The position numbers and the translations under genes were made by a program. DNA of 64,000 nt from Antedon bifida (taxonomy: Eukaryota > Echinodermata > Crinoidea > Comatulida > Antedonidae). The stretch covers positions 23,169,820 to 23,233,819 of the forward strand of contig OY727096.1 of NCBI GenBank assembly GCA_963402885.1, given 5' to 3'. Position 1 is the first letter of the stretch; every line of letters begins with the position of its first letter. Shown here piece by piece: positions 1 to 11,800 of this stretch. Under the pieces are notes generated by a model. It had not been told where the DNA came from. It saw only the letters and a program-made list of their open reading frames with translations, and searched no databases.

Positions 1-217
1 AGAACCAGAGTCAGCCTCGAACCGATGCCAATATTTTTGGGTCTTTTTAGGTCCGGTAAACGGCACCCTGCCTAATAACCCCTCGGCCATTTGACTACAC
101 AGTAGCTGAGTTTCTTGTACAGTACTGTGTATTCTCTTTAGCCATTGTTGAAATCTACTATGTGTAGCAAAGGTTTTTATAGTGCTATAGTTTAGGGAAG
201 AAAACACAGAAACTTAC
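1..217. other. HDAC intron, left edge
   Basis: On the minus strand this lies just 3' of the donor of the Gln-rich HDAC exon, so it is intronic. The next exon lies outside the window. I see no gene or repeat in it. Confidence 0.6.
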
Positions 218-432
218 AGAAATAATTTGCTGCTGTTGTTTATGATAGTCCTTCACCAGTCGATCACTCTGGTGTTTAAAATTCTCCATCAACATCTGCT
301 GCTGAATCTGCTGCTGCTTCCGCAACTCCATCAAATCTAGTTGCAGTTCTTGTTCAGACCGAGCCTGCTGCGCCGGTGTCAGATGCAATTGCCTCCGTTG
401 CGATTCTGGTGACATCACGATGTTTGCAGAAT
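218..432 (-). CDS. HDAC4: Class IIa histone deacetylase, exon for the glutamine-rich N-terminal helix
   Basis: The exon encodes 71 full codons. Its core (QELQLDLMELRKQQQIQQQM, then a charged stretch ending in QQQQ) matches the Gln-rich N-terminal coiled coil of HDAC4/5/7/9 in spacing and heptad character. In that family the helix oligomerises and lies next to the MEF2-binding motif; the catalytic domain is far downstream and is outside the window. The acceptor reads TTTTGTAG and the donor is a perfect GTAAGT at 217-212. The exon enters in phase 1 (two bases complete a Asp codon) and leaves in phase 0. Translation probably does not start here: the frame is open back to the acceptor and joins the exon at 5487-5552. 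Which vertebrate paralogue is closest cannot be judged from this part; invertebrates usually carry one class IIa gene, named HDAC4. Confidence 0.85.
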
Positions 433-2290
433 CTACAAAACAAGAACGATTTTATTAATGCTTGACAGAAAAACATAGAGATTTCCACCAGTTATTTGAC
501 TTTTCTCTTCTTCCTTTTTATATTATATATTGTTTTTACTGTATTTGATTTTTGGGTGAGTAAAAAAAACAATGAAGATTTTAGGCTTTATTTGTTTTTT
601 ATTTAATCTACATCTGAACATAATAATACGACTATAAATACATAAATAACAAAAAATGAGAAGAAGATTAACCAAATACGCCAACAAGCTTGTTCCAGAC
701 CGGTGCTGCTAATATTTCATATTCAGAAACTTTCTATGTAATGCTACAGTTTACACAATATGTTAATTATGTCATTTAATTGTTAAAAATACAAAAGCCC
801 TCATTGTCTTTTAATTAAGAGCTTCACACATCATTGTGAATGACATGTCATTTTGTTTTACGCAATAATGGTGTATACTGAAAACATATGCTATTTTTTT
901 TTTTTTGAAAAGTCCAAATCATTCTGAATACACCAGAGAACGGGAACGTCCTCGAATCAACCATCAACAAAAACCATTCACAAAAACAATTGTCACTGAA
1001 AAACAAATTTGTTAGCGAAAGCGAATTTGCATAAAAATTTCAGAATTAACATAAATAATTTTCAGTAAATTCCAATTAACAAAGCCCTGCTAAAATTCAT
1101 AGATAAACAGCCATTGAAAACTTGTTAGGAATGATATGAATTAATATCTGTAACGTCCTGGGAACTTGTAAAAGCACCCATAGTTATAAAGCCAATTGAA
1201 AAAGTATGTACAGTGGAATGTTTTAAAGTAGAACGATATAAAACAATAATGTTGCATAAGATATTGCATACAGGGAGTAGAAATGATAGAGATACTCTGT
1301 CTTTAACCCAAGCCTCATTAACGGAAGTACTTGATTAAACTACTGATTAAATTTCACCTCAATAACAACATTTCCTGTCTGGCAACCCACATTCGGCTAA
1401 AAATAGCAAACAACCTGGCAACTACAAACAACAATAAAATATTATACAAGATTTTTCCCTTTTCAACTTATTGTGATTATTGAATGATGAGCATATTGTA
1501 ACAATATCTACTGTGAAGTAACTAAAAAAATTACTAATATTATTATTATTAAAAATAAAACAATGTATAACTTATTGTTTTCGAAAATTTATAAGGAGAT
1601 TTAATTTTAGTATTAAACTAAAAGATGATACACATAAGATGTTTACTGACATGGTTTTGGAAGAATTGTAAAATGTTAACTACAGCACCACGAATGGTTT
1701 TGGAAAAACATTATAAATGTTTTCTTGGTTTTGGAAGTTAATTGTAAAAATGTTTCCCAGCACAGTAATTTTGAAAGAATTGTCAAGTTTAAAAAATAAG
1801 CAATGAATACAAGTTAGAAGATCCAAAAAAGAAAAAAGTAATGTTTAATGCCACAAACATGACAATATAAATGTGCTTATTTTGGAATGTGCAGGATAAA
1901 TACCAGTACTGAACAACAGGTGGCCTAGATACTAGACTATGATTAAAAGATTATACAGGAAGATAATAGCAACATATTATACTAGATAAATCAAAAAAGT
2001 TAAATTTAAAACATTCTGGTCCAATTCTTTGAAATTTTACTTTTATTTCATGTACTTGGCACAGAAATCAACACATCAATTTTGGAATTTGCTATTAATT
2101 ATCCATGTTCTAAAAATGTAACATTAAGTATAATAAGAATTGTTATTTTGGCAGGTAACGATATTTTTAATTTGAAAAATGTTGATATTAATTTATTATA
2201 CTTGGCTGTATATACAGATGTTTTGAATTCTGCTTTCAATTTAGCTGATTAGTTTATACTATTTTTGGATAGAATGATTGAATAATACTA

Positions 2291-2494
2291 AGGGATCATG
2301 TCAACATTATTCTACTGCAATTACTGCAGTAACTTCATTTGTTATTTGCAAGTATTATTAAGCTTTTCCTGGGTAATTATACACATTCTTTTAATTACTG
2401 TAGCGACTGTCATAAATGAGTATACATTGAAACTACCATCATACTTTACATTACAGCAGAAAGAAATGTAGACATTTTGTTGACATGGTCCCTA
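2291..2494. mobile_element. MITE, CTGCAG palindromic family (copy 1)
   Basis: The element is bounded by AGGGATCATGTCAACA at the left and, as reverse complement, AGGGACCATGTCAACA at the right: 16-bp inverted ends with one mismatch. The left arm continues TTATTCTACTGCAATTACTG, the family signature seen again near 6.9, 9.8, 10.0, 16.4, 22.6, 27.7 and 32.6 kb. It has no coding capacity, so it is a non-autonomous DNA element. Confidence 0.7.
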
Positions 2495-3185
2495 ATCTTA
2501 CCTTATGTTGCAAATAAAAAATTAAAATAGATTTTATAATACTAATAACTATAATATCTTTTTAATAAAAATTATAAATAGAAATGTTTAATATTATTTA
2601 AAAATCTTTGTTTTGTTGTTAAGGTTTTATTTCTAGAAAATATTGATTACTTACAATTACTTTATACACATTTAGTACAACGCTACTGCCTACTATAATC
2701 CAGAAATAAGATAATCCACGAAACAGCAGAACACCTCAACCTAAAGGCTTAACATGCCTAGTGTGTTTATAGGTATGTTTACACTGCTAAACTGTGAAGA
2801 ATCTATTCTTAAATCACGCGTTTAAAATGACGTCATCATTGCTTTTTTAATTTAAAGGAGTTCTTGATTCTATGACGTGGTTTTCAAATGTCAACTTCTT
2901 GTTGACAATACTGTATTATAGTAGAACCACCTTAATAACATGGCCATGGTTGTAAACACCCACACAAGTTTGGCTATTGTTTCAGACAAGGCTGAACAAT
3001 TATAGGACTAGATATATAGTTGTTTGGAAATTTTAAAAATCTTTTTAATTAAAGGGTCGCTCCAGTTTAAAATCTCTATTGTTCATTATAAAATATAAAC
3101 CTTTGCAACAAAATTTATAATTACGCTCTCTTATTTTTCATCAGTGGTAAAAGCAGAACAAGCAACGTGAAATATAATTCCCCCT

Positions 3186-3397
3186 TTAAGCTCTTTCTAC
3201 ACTATCAAACTTTATGTGACAAAAAATGTGATGTGCCCATATATGGACATGATGTCATATCACTACCATATTTGGGTATATCACTACCATATTTGGGTAT
3301 ATCACTACCTTATTTGGGTATATCACTACCTTATTTGGGTATATCACTACCTTATTTGGGCACATCACACTAGTTTGATAGTGTAGACAGAGCTTTA
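3186..3397. mobile_element. TTAA-flanked MITE with internal 21-bp tandem repeats
   Basis: Left end TTAAGCTCTTTCTACACTAT and right end, read as reverse complement, TAAAGCTCTGTCTACACTAT form 26-bp inverted repeats with two mismatches. TTAA is present at both borders (3186-3189 and 3395-3398). The middle is a tandem array of about five 21-bp units of the form TATCACTACCATATTTGGGT. Short frames on both strands here are translations of the array, not genes. A partial relative lies at 7428-7520. Confidence 0.7.
3255..3365. repeat. 21-bp tandem repeat, about 5 copies
   Basis: Units of the form ATCACTACCTTATTTGGGTA repeat head to tail, with CCATA/CCTTA variants. The array is wholly inside the inverted-repeat element at 3186-3397 and looks like an expansion within the transposon. 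Confidence 0.85.
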
Positions 3398-4406
3398 AAA
3401 AGGGTTGTACAGGACATTTTTTGCTTAAACACAAAATAAGTAGTATAGGTTGATTAAACTGTATCAACAATATAGCCCACTGATACAATGAGATCACTTT
3501 TGTTGGTACTGAATTCATATGTAATCCAGGTCCACAAATGAACCCAGAACTGTAGAATTTCAGACAATTCAAGATGAAATAATAAACCACAATATTCCAT
3601 TTGATTATACTTTACAGAAGTTTATTGACCAAGATAAGCTCCATTTTTATGAAGTTCAAACACAAATTTGATAAAAAATATTTAAATAGTTTTATATATT
3701 TAAAAGTTCAATGTCATGTTCATCTTTTCAGTGGTAATCTCATTGATCTTCTATGGCTGTGTCACTAAAGGTCAAGGTCAAAGTTCATTAACCAATACCT
3801 GGTATCTGGTTAATTAGACACCCTATGAATGAATGAAGGTTAGTTAGGGAAGATCTACTGAACTGTAAAGAACCACATGCTGGTTTTAATGTATGAACAC
3901 TGGTATGACATCATCCAAAGACAGCCTGCATTATGTTGGGAGGTCCAGCTCCCACTCAAGATACAATCACACAATAATAATGCAGGATACAATTCAATAG
4001 TTAAATGTATTAGGTTAAAACTTGACCCAATTGTGTGTTTGGTGGTCTTATTAGACCCGAATATATTTAAGTTGATTGTACTGTACAATTTTGACACCAT
4101 TCACCAGCAAGGAAACGGAAGGAAGCGAACACGGAAAAATATATTTGGTACCAGACCATCTCAAAATTATTCTAATGCATGTTTTGAGTATCAATCATAC
4201 AGTGTTTATTGCAGTGGCTGTCTTCTACATTGAAACACAAAATGTAATCAACGACAGTAGAATAATTTTGACATTAATTAAAACGTAACAAATTATTTTT
4301 GATATCTGCCTGTATAATCTTACCAAGTTTCACACGATGTCATGGTGTAATGTTTTATAATCACAGGATAATACAAAGATAAGCACATACAATAATGTTA
4401 CATAGG

Positions 4407-4998
4407 ACCTGTTTCTGCTGCATATCCTCAAAATATGGTATATTTTATACCGTTTCACACTATCACGTGTTATAATGCATCTTTTTTACCCAACCTGCCT
4501 TTCGATCCCCCAAAATGGGAACAAGTTATTCCTTCCTTGCCCGAATTAGAATTTGTTGTCGTTGGCGATGTTGTAGCCTCTACTTTCACATTCTCTTTTT
4601 GTTTTTTTATTGTTTGTTTCAACAACAAGTCCGCACATCCGTACTCTCCTTTAATTTTTGCTATTGATTTATCTTTCTAAATCTGGCTGTCTTGTTTGTT
4701 TTTAATTTTCCCAAAATCTTTGTTTCCCAACAGATTAATTGCACATGTTGTTGATGTTGTTACTTACTTTCGTTGACTATAGACCATCAATGTGTAAAAA
4801 TCAAAATATACAGTATTGGCAGCAAGAAACAGTACACAAAATATGATAAAAATTTATAAATACCATATTTATCCACAAACTTGGTGGGGCAAAATATGGT
4901 ATATTTTTGCGAGCACCATTTCTGCTGCCAAAAATATATCATATATATACGGTATTTAGAAAATACCATACAGTATTTATGTGGCAGCAGAAACAGGC
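4407..4998. mobile_element. Possible inverted-repeat element with CCTGTTTCTGCTGC ends
   Basis: CCTGTTTCTGCTGC near 4410 is matched in inverse by GCAGCAGAAACAGG near 4983-4996. Both arms also carry the word ATATGGTAT or its complement ATACCATA. The same terminal words occur in a 75-bp copy at 23190-23265 and singly near 12480. Spacing and interior vary, so exact borders are uncertain. Confidence 0.4.
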
Positions 4999-5486
4999 AT
5001 AAAGATATTGTAATGTTTACACCTGTAAAGACGACTTTTGACACATAAATTTTCACACATTTGTATACGATGTAAAATTTGTTTCAATAACATTTGATAA
5101 CAGTGTGTGTACAGTATGTGTGTGAATCTGGTATTAATGTTTTTCTTTCCTTCTTTATTTCAGACATAAAGAATCAATAGAAAAAATTGAGAATCTGTGC
5201 AAAATCATAAATACACAAAAAAATGAAAATGTTTTTATAATAGTTATGTGATCACGTAACAAGTAACAGGTGCATACAACCCACCAACTAAGTTATTAAT
5301 CTCCTATCGCTTGATATTGTCTTTAGATTTTTGAATCAACAGAAATTAATTAAGTCCTATTGTGTTTTCATATTTGTCTCAGTTGGTATCTTCCATTTAT
5401 CATTAATACAATATTAGTATTAGTTACAGTATATCTGTTAATATAGAATTTGTAAATTAAGTTTATTAAAATCAAAAATAGTATAC

Positions 5487-5552
5487 CTTTCATATGCATT
5501 CTGTAATGAGAGTTGGTGTCTCGTTGTGAGCCTGATATCGTAGTATCTACAA
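5487..5552 (-). CDS. HDAC4: Class IIa histone deacetylase, small upstream exon
   Basis: This 66-bp exon is flanked by a strong acceptor (TTTTTTTAG) and a GTATAC donor. It reads VDTTISGSQRDTNSHYRMHM plus Lys, with no stop, enters with two bases and leaves with one, and its last base joins the two leading bases of the 218-432 exon to make Asp. The phase match at both sides is the main support. The sequence has no recognised domain, as is usual for the divergent N-terminus of class IIa HDACs upstream of the Gln-rich helix. Its GTATAC donor is weaker than the GTAAGT of the other exons. Confidence 0.65.
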
Positions 5553-6881
5553 CTAAAAAAAGAAATATTTTATTTAATTAAATAATTCAATAAAACATAT
5601 GAAATGCTTTTAATTAAATGTCAATAACCCAGAAGTAAAATCTTATGCATTTAATAATTATTTCACATTGTTTGAAACAACAAATTAACTTTTTCTCTGA
5701 AATCCTGTATAGAAAGAAATTATAGAACTGGATAATAGCCTCTAATACCGACGGGCTTTTTAGCCCATTCTACTGTATGATACTCCTATGTCCATTTTTC
5801 CTAAAATGGTCCTGTTACTGCTGCAGAAAAAAAACGATTATTAACAGTGTAAATAAATTAACCCAGATTTTAAACATGGGCAACTTTTCAAAAAAAATAA
5901 TGACAGCTTGAAATTAATGCTGAAAAACTTAGAATGGCGATGCCATGTAACCAGTTATCGCTGTGAAACTTTTAGCTGCAAAATATTTGATTGACTTTAA
6001 TCAACTACTGGTGTATCTTGAACATTTGATAGCCTCAACACATTGCATTTTGGGTAAAATTTACTGTTTTTTGCCGATGACCATCCACTGATTTAAACAC
6101 TTATTTGGGAGCAATTGAACAGAAGTGCAGTCGATATTGAAATTATATTTTTAATATTAACAGTATATTCGGGCTTGTGTGAACAATATTTATTTCATTT
6201 TTTGCCACTCGCAAGTTGTAGCCACATATCGTTCATTCTATTCCTGTATACCACATCAATCTTTTGAGCCTTAAATCTTCACACATATAACAAATTATAA
6301 CCACAATCAGCTTTTTCCATAATACATGCGTCAACACATCTCAATACTGCACTAAAAAAAAACCCCAAAATCCAGAAATTGACTAAAAGGTCCAAATTAT
6401 TTGTACTATAAATATATTTTAGAACCAAGACTTTACTATCTATAATAGTAAAAAAAAAATTATATTTCTTTATACACTTTTGTGTTCAGTGAGACCATAT
6501 AACCTTTTTTGGTCTGGCTCAAGTGTGATTTGGTTTTGGAAAGTTTAAGACTCGATTAAGACACGGAGGAGCGATGGTGACACACAATCAAAGCGGTTCA
6601 CTTTGAAGTTGAATTGCGGTTTAATCAATTGCATATTCGATAAATATATGTCAGATTGGAAGCATCATCACATTTTATTCTGCCACAAACACAAAATCTG
6701 GTGGGAACAGGGCTTTAATAATACAATAGCAACAAAAAGTTTGAATCTCAATAGCCCAGTGAGAAATATAGTACAATACAAGTCTAGATATATGCCTGTG
6801 TTCATATGTAAACCTAGTAAAGAACAGCTGTTGTTATTATAGGCAATAATATAGTCATTATTTTATACACTTGACATTATG

Positions 6882-7100
6882 GATCAAGTATGGTCAAAAT
6901 TATTCTACTGCAGTTAATACTGCAGTAACTACATTTTTACTGCAATAACAATTAAATAGGTCTATGAGACAGTCAATACAATATATACTGTAACAAGTGT
7001 GTATGATCCTACATTAAACATGATAATGCATACAATTTAAAGAGTAAACAAAAATAGTTACTGTAGTAGCTGCAATAAAATAATATTGACACAGTCCCTA
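6882..7100. mobile_element. MITE, CTGCAG palindromic family (copy 2)
   Basis: The left arm reads GGTCAAAATTATTCTACTGC followed by AGTTAATACTGCAGTAACTA. The right arm returns as ACTGTAGTAGCTGCAATAAA and ends near TTGACACAGTCCCT. The ends are degenerate relative to copy 1. Confidence 0.6.
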
Positions 7101-7427
7101 AAAAGAAATATAATTATAGTTGCTTAATTGGTCTTTAATTGTATTATTTGAAATATCAAAATACTTTTCATTTTATATCAATCATTGCAAATATGAGATT
7201 GTGATTATTTTAAAATGGTTCTTTACAAATTTGACAGCAGTAAAGATAAAAAATATTCACCTAAAGCAGGTGTGCTCTGTCGCCAAATTCAATTAATTAA
7301 AAAAAGACATTGCATCATGTGCATTCGTTTTGATATTTGTTAAAAATAAATTGCCATAAGTGTTTTTAATTCAACAAAATGTATATTACTTGAGTTGTAC
7401 AGAGTATTTTAAAATTATACAATACTT

Positions 7428-7520
7428 TGAAGCTTTATCTACACTATCAAACTAGCGTGATGTGCCCAAATATGATAGTGATATGCCCAAATATGATAGT
7501 GATATGCCCAAATATGATAG
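7428..7520. mobile_element. Partial relative of the 3186-3397 MITE
   Basis: It begins GAAGCTTTATCTACACTATC, almost the terminal sequence of the 3186-3397 element, then carries three 21-bp units of TGATAGTGATATGCCCAAAT, the complement of the tandem unit there. The right terminus is missing or reduced to the word CTTTAG, so the copy is truncated. Confidence 0.6.
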
Positions 7521-7926
7521 CTTTAGTAGCTTTAATAATAATTGTTTCTAATATCATAGTCCTACTGTACTATAATTAAAACACGCACCATACTTTTATT
7601 ATCTGGCCAAGGAGGATATGTTTTCACCCTGTATGTGTCTGTGTGTGTTAATTGTTCCTCTATTTTCTTATTATATAATACATCTTTATCTATTAATACA
7701 TGAATTGAAACAGAATAATCATGCCTAAAAACATCATCAAACACAATTATAAAACGGTGCCTGGATGAGGTAAACTAGTTGACCTATTATATGACATATT
7801 ATTTGAAAGGACCCCTGAGAAGGTATTCGTTTACAAAGTGCTCCAACAAATGCATTATATTTTGATAATAGTCCCCAGTTGATTGGTTCAGTCACAACAA
7901 CAACAATCCTATGAGTCAACTCTTCC

Positions 7927-8361
7927 TAAATGAGTATCATTCAAATTCAATCATTTTATTGCTATGTGCAATTTATTTATGAAAATTATATTTATTTATG
8001 AACCTGTAGGCCCTATTTACTTGTTAATAATTATAGATGTATTGTCCCCCAAAACATGAAAAATAAAGATTAATAAAAAAAGATTTTGAATATTGAATTT
8101 TTAATGAATAACTATTATGTGACATTAAAATGGCATATAAAAAAAACTAAATGAGTATCATTCAAATTCAATCGTATTATTACAATGTGCAATTTACTGT
8201 ATTATGAACATGTAGGCCCTATTTACTTGTTAATTATAAAAGATGTATTGTCCCTCAAAAACATGAAAAATAAAGATTAATAAAATCAGATTTTGATTAA
8301 AGCCATATTGTAGTTTTAATGAATAACTATTATGTGACAATAAAATGGCATATGGCAAAAA
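7927..8361. repeat. Two tandem copies (~218 bp) of an interspersed repeat family
   Basis: Both copies start AATGAGTATCATTCAAATTC and share the blocks AACATGAAAAATAAAGATTA and GAATAACTATTATGTGACA. The first copy is about 7927-8131 and the second about 8145-8361. The same blocks occur near 11.7, 45.6, 48.0 and 57.6 kb, so this is a dispersed family that also duplicated in tandem here. Confidence 0.75.
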
Positions 8362-9178
8362 AATACTGTACATCTTTAAATAAGAAATCAGAAATATAAT
8401 AATTCTACAGTTGTATAGACTCAATAGTGTGTACTATTGCAACAATCATCCAATCAAATGACAGGAATATTTAGGTGTGTTTTGTTTGCATCAGAAATAT
8501 AATAATTGTACAATCAAGTACAGTATCTACTCAGTACTGTACTATTAATATTCTATAATTATGCAATATTTTTTTGGATTAATATGCTTCAATAATGAAA
8601 TAAAGAACTAGGCTCAGGACAGAGACAAAGTTAGGGAGGGTAATTCTTATTAAAGTAGAAATTACACTTCTATTTTACATTATAATTGAATAACCTCAAT
8701 TTATTAAGTAGAAATCTCTAGATAGATCTGGGCTAACTGTGTCCACTATAGTACTATGGTACTACGGTATAACAATTAAATATAGCAAGCTTTCAGTTTT
8801 ATTATAAATAGCAGAGAGTGTGAGCAAATGACTAAATTCTTTAAGTATATGCTTAATTAATTTCCTTCCTAATTAATTATAAGATATAAAGGTATAGAAT
8901 CTCTTCTTGAGGTCAATGACCAATCAGATTAGGTCATTAGTGGTAATAACCATCTCTATCCACATTACGAGATGAGGAGATGTCTGTCAGACTTATTTGC
9001 TTAATAAGGTCAAATAAGCGCTTCAATGAGGTTTGTTGTGCGAGGGTAAACCTCACCCATAATCTGAGCAACATGGATGTTATATGTGGAAGCAGAAACA
9101 TGCTTCCTACTTCAATGCATTATCATTCTTTCAGATAGATCTATGATAGTAATCTAAATAGTAATGAAATGCTAAGCT

Positions 9179-9235
9179 GGGGGTGGGGGGGGGGGGACGG
9201 GAAAGAGAGGAGGTTGAGGGGGGAAGGAGTGTAGG
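9179..9235. repeat. G-run / purine-rich tract
   Basis: A GGGGGTGGGG-type run with about a dozen consecutive G is followed by GAAAGAGAGGAGG and another G-run. It is a simple-sequence tract with clear G-quadruplex potential on the plus strand. Confidence 0.8.
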
Positions 9236-9764
9236 ACTTGAGAATCCACATTATTATACAGCAACATTACAAATATTCTCATATACAGTACTGTAGTCAT
9301 GCAATTTTTCCAAAGTAGCATGTAGCAAAAAGCTATACAAAACTAGCTTAGTGCTACCTGTTCACTTGTACAAAATTGTATAGCAAAAAATACAATACAA
9401 AACTATATAGACTATCAGTTTGATAGCAATATTGCTAAACAAAATTCTTAAAAGAAATTTTTACCTGAACGTTATCGTTTAACTTTTACCTTTAGGCAAC
9501 AACAACGTATCATACATCGAAAGTGAAATAGTTTTCGTTTTAAAATATAACAAAAGTTTGGTTAACAGCACTATTCCTGGTATTCCCAGGGATTAGCAGG
9601 CAGAATGTTATCACAAACTTGCAATGAATTTCACAAGTTCCATCGGCTAAAAATACTTCATAACGGTTATCGTTGTAATCAATAACGTATTAGCGCAAGT
9701 TCTTCTGTTTATCATTTTGTAAATTAAAAATAATTTGTAACAGGTGAACATTTGATATATTCAG

Positions 9765-10190
9765 CTATTTTAAGACATTGCTGTAATTATTCAACTGCAA
9801 TACTGCAGTAGCTACATTTGTTTACTCTTTAATCTGTAATTATTTAGCACACACTGTTTATTGCAGTGACTTCTTCATAAGCTTACATTGAAACAAACTA
9901 AAACCATGTTATTGCAGTAAAAATAAGTAAGTTTCTGTAAGAACTGAAGTACAATAATTGTGACATAATCCCGAAATGAACAGTTTATATTACTGCAGTA
10001 ACTACATTTTACTGTAATAATGAATGATTTTAATTTGTGAACAATGTGGAAGTTTATCAGATAGTATAGTCATTATTGCAGTAAATGATGCAGAATGTAT
10101 GATTAGATAAAAAGCTTGCTAAATAATTCCATAATAGGTCAATAAACAAAATGCAGTTACTGCAGTAACTGCAGTTGAATGTTGGCAGAT
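9765..10190. mobile_element. Two adjoining CTGCAG-family MITE copies
   Basis: The first (about 9765-9979) has ATTATTCAACTGCAATACTG at its left and ends near TGTGACATAATCCC. The second (about 9975-10190) begins TTACTGCAGTAACTACATTT and ends GTTACTGCAGTAACTGCAGT. The second carries the internal word GCTTGCTAAATAATT, also found in copies at 16.7 and 32.6 kb. Confidence 0.6.
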
Positions 10191-10902
10191 ACTTTATTCA
10201 ATAAAATAAACGTTAAATATTTTAAGATGTAACAAAAACTAAATTTAAAAAATATTTACATTTCTTTAATAATTACAGTAATGTATATAGGTTAAGGTTA
10301 TTCAAAGGTATCTACGAGTAATATAAAGCTGCCCCCACCCCCCTCCCCCTCCTATACTCTTCCGTCTGTAGGCTAAAGTTTAAAGTATGTTAAACTCACT
10401 ATAAAAATCAATGATCTATGCCATGAATGAGAACATGCTTCGTAACCGTTGTATTGGCATTCACCCAAACCGATAGTTTGATCATCGATGGATATCAGAG
10501 TGAAGAATCAAAGTTGAACAATTCAGTAACATTGTATATCAAATTCTAATAATACAATATTAGAACAAGTCCCTTAAGGCAAATGTGAAAACTTATAAAA
10601 TGCTTTCTGTCATTTTTGACTTTACACGTTCATTTAGATCACTTAAAATAAACCGTTCACGGTCCCTAGCCTACGAATTAACTGTCAACAACCTGAAGCA
10701 TAAAGGAGTTGATATACACAATGATAACATTTAACACCTAAATAAATTCCTGTCATTTGATTGGGGGTCACATGGCGTGCAATAGTACGTAGTAATTGAT
10801 GCAGTAGTCACAAATGCCGCAGCTTCATCTCTTTTTGTCTTCAATACTCGTTGCACAAGTAATAATATAAGCTGCAACTTCAATAGTTCATGCACTTTGT
10901 TA

Positions 10903-11345
10903 CAAGCCTATATGTCCCATTGTTAGTCCATATGCCACATTGCTAGCCCATATGCCCCATTGTTAGCCCATATGCCCCATTGCTAGCCCATATGCCCCAT
11001 TGCTAGCCCATATGCCCAATTGCTAGCCCATATGCCCTATTGCTAATCCATATACCCCATTGCTAGCCCATATGCCCCATTTCTAGCTATTGCTAGCCCA
11101 AATGATCCATTTCTAGCCCAAATGCCCCATTTCTAGCCCATATGCCCCATTGCTAGCCCAAATGCCCCATTGCTAGTCCAAACGCCCCATTGCTAGCCCA
11201 AACGCCCCATTGCTAGCCCATATGCCCCATTGTTAGCCTATATGCCCCATTGCTAGCCCATATACCTCATTGTTAACTATATGCCTATTGCTACTGTATA
11301 TATGCCCCATTGCTAGCTCATATGCCCTTTGCTAGCCCATTTCTA
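10903..11345. repeat. 20-bp minisatellite, about 22 units
   Basis: The unit is GCTAGCCCATATGCCCCATT, repeated head to tail with substitutions (TTAGCC, AAATGCC, AAACGCC) and a few indels. Each perfect unit holds an NheI-like GCTAGC and an NdeI-like CATATG palindrome. No long open frame crosses it. Confidence 0.9.
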
Positions 11346-11715
11346 TCCTATATTATTAAGTTTATACAATTAACAAGTTTGAAAGTAGTTCTAGTAGCTC
11401 GCTGATTGTTGAAAGCTATACTAGCACATCACCAAGTGGCTAGCCAGATTTTTACTTTATTTCAAGAGGACGGTCTGCAAAAAGAACCGCAAAGCTTAAC
11501 GAATACAACTGGTTCAAACTTGTGCGAGAACTGTCAAGATTACTAATTTTGGATTCAGCTTGGCAGGCCATCAAATTGTTGGCCTGTCAATCAACAATCG
11601 TGTTAACGACCTCAGAGAGTGTAGTTAGGAAACCATATCTCAATATAAATTATGATAGATTTAGTGAAGTGTTCCGACAAATGATATTATTTCTTTGATT
11701 GAAATAATTTCCAAA

Positions 11716-11800
11716 GTAAAGTGTACATGTGTATTTGTCCACCGAAACATGAAAGATAAAATCAAACTTTCAATAGGCCATTTTGTTTGTAGTTTTATTA
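11716..11800. repeat. Fragment of the ACATGAAAAATAAAG repeat family
   Basis: GTATTTGTCCACCGAAACAT followed by GAAAGATAAAATCAAACTTT and CAATAGGCCATTTTG aligns with the core of the repeats at 7.9-8.4, 45.6, 48.0 and 57.6 kb. Confidence 0.6.

Larger units (their letters stand above)
433..5486. other. HDAC intron (about 5 kb), repeat-bearing
   Basis: This is AT-rich sequence between two minus-strand HDAC exons. It holds a CTGCAG-type MITE (2291-2494), a TTAA-flanked element with internal 21-bp repeats (3186-3397) and a larger inverted-repeat pair (4407-4998), listed separately. The open frames of 60-118 codons show no domain, no splice logic and no codon bias, so I do not call them genes. Confidence 0.6.

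Noticed and set aside
3051-3189. Small TTAA element (TTAAAGGGTCGC to ATTCCCCCTTTAA) next to the 3186 MITE
   Set aside because: Only the first eight bases of the two ends match; not enough to call.
3877-4233. 118-codon plus-strand frame with an overlapping minus-strand frame
   Set aside because: The sequence looks random, with no homology I recognise and frames open on both strands by chance.
10903-11345. CRISPR-like array
   Set aside because: The 20-bp units are contiguous with no unique spacers, in an animal gene intron; it is a minisatellite.
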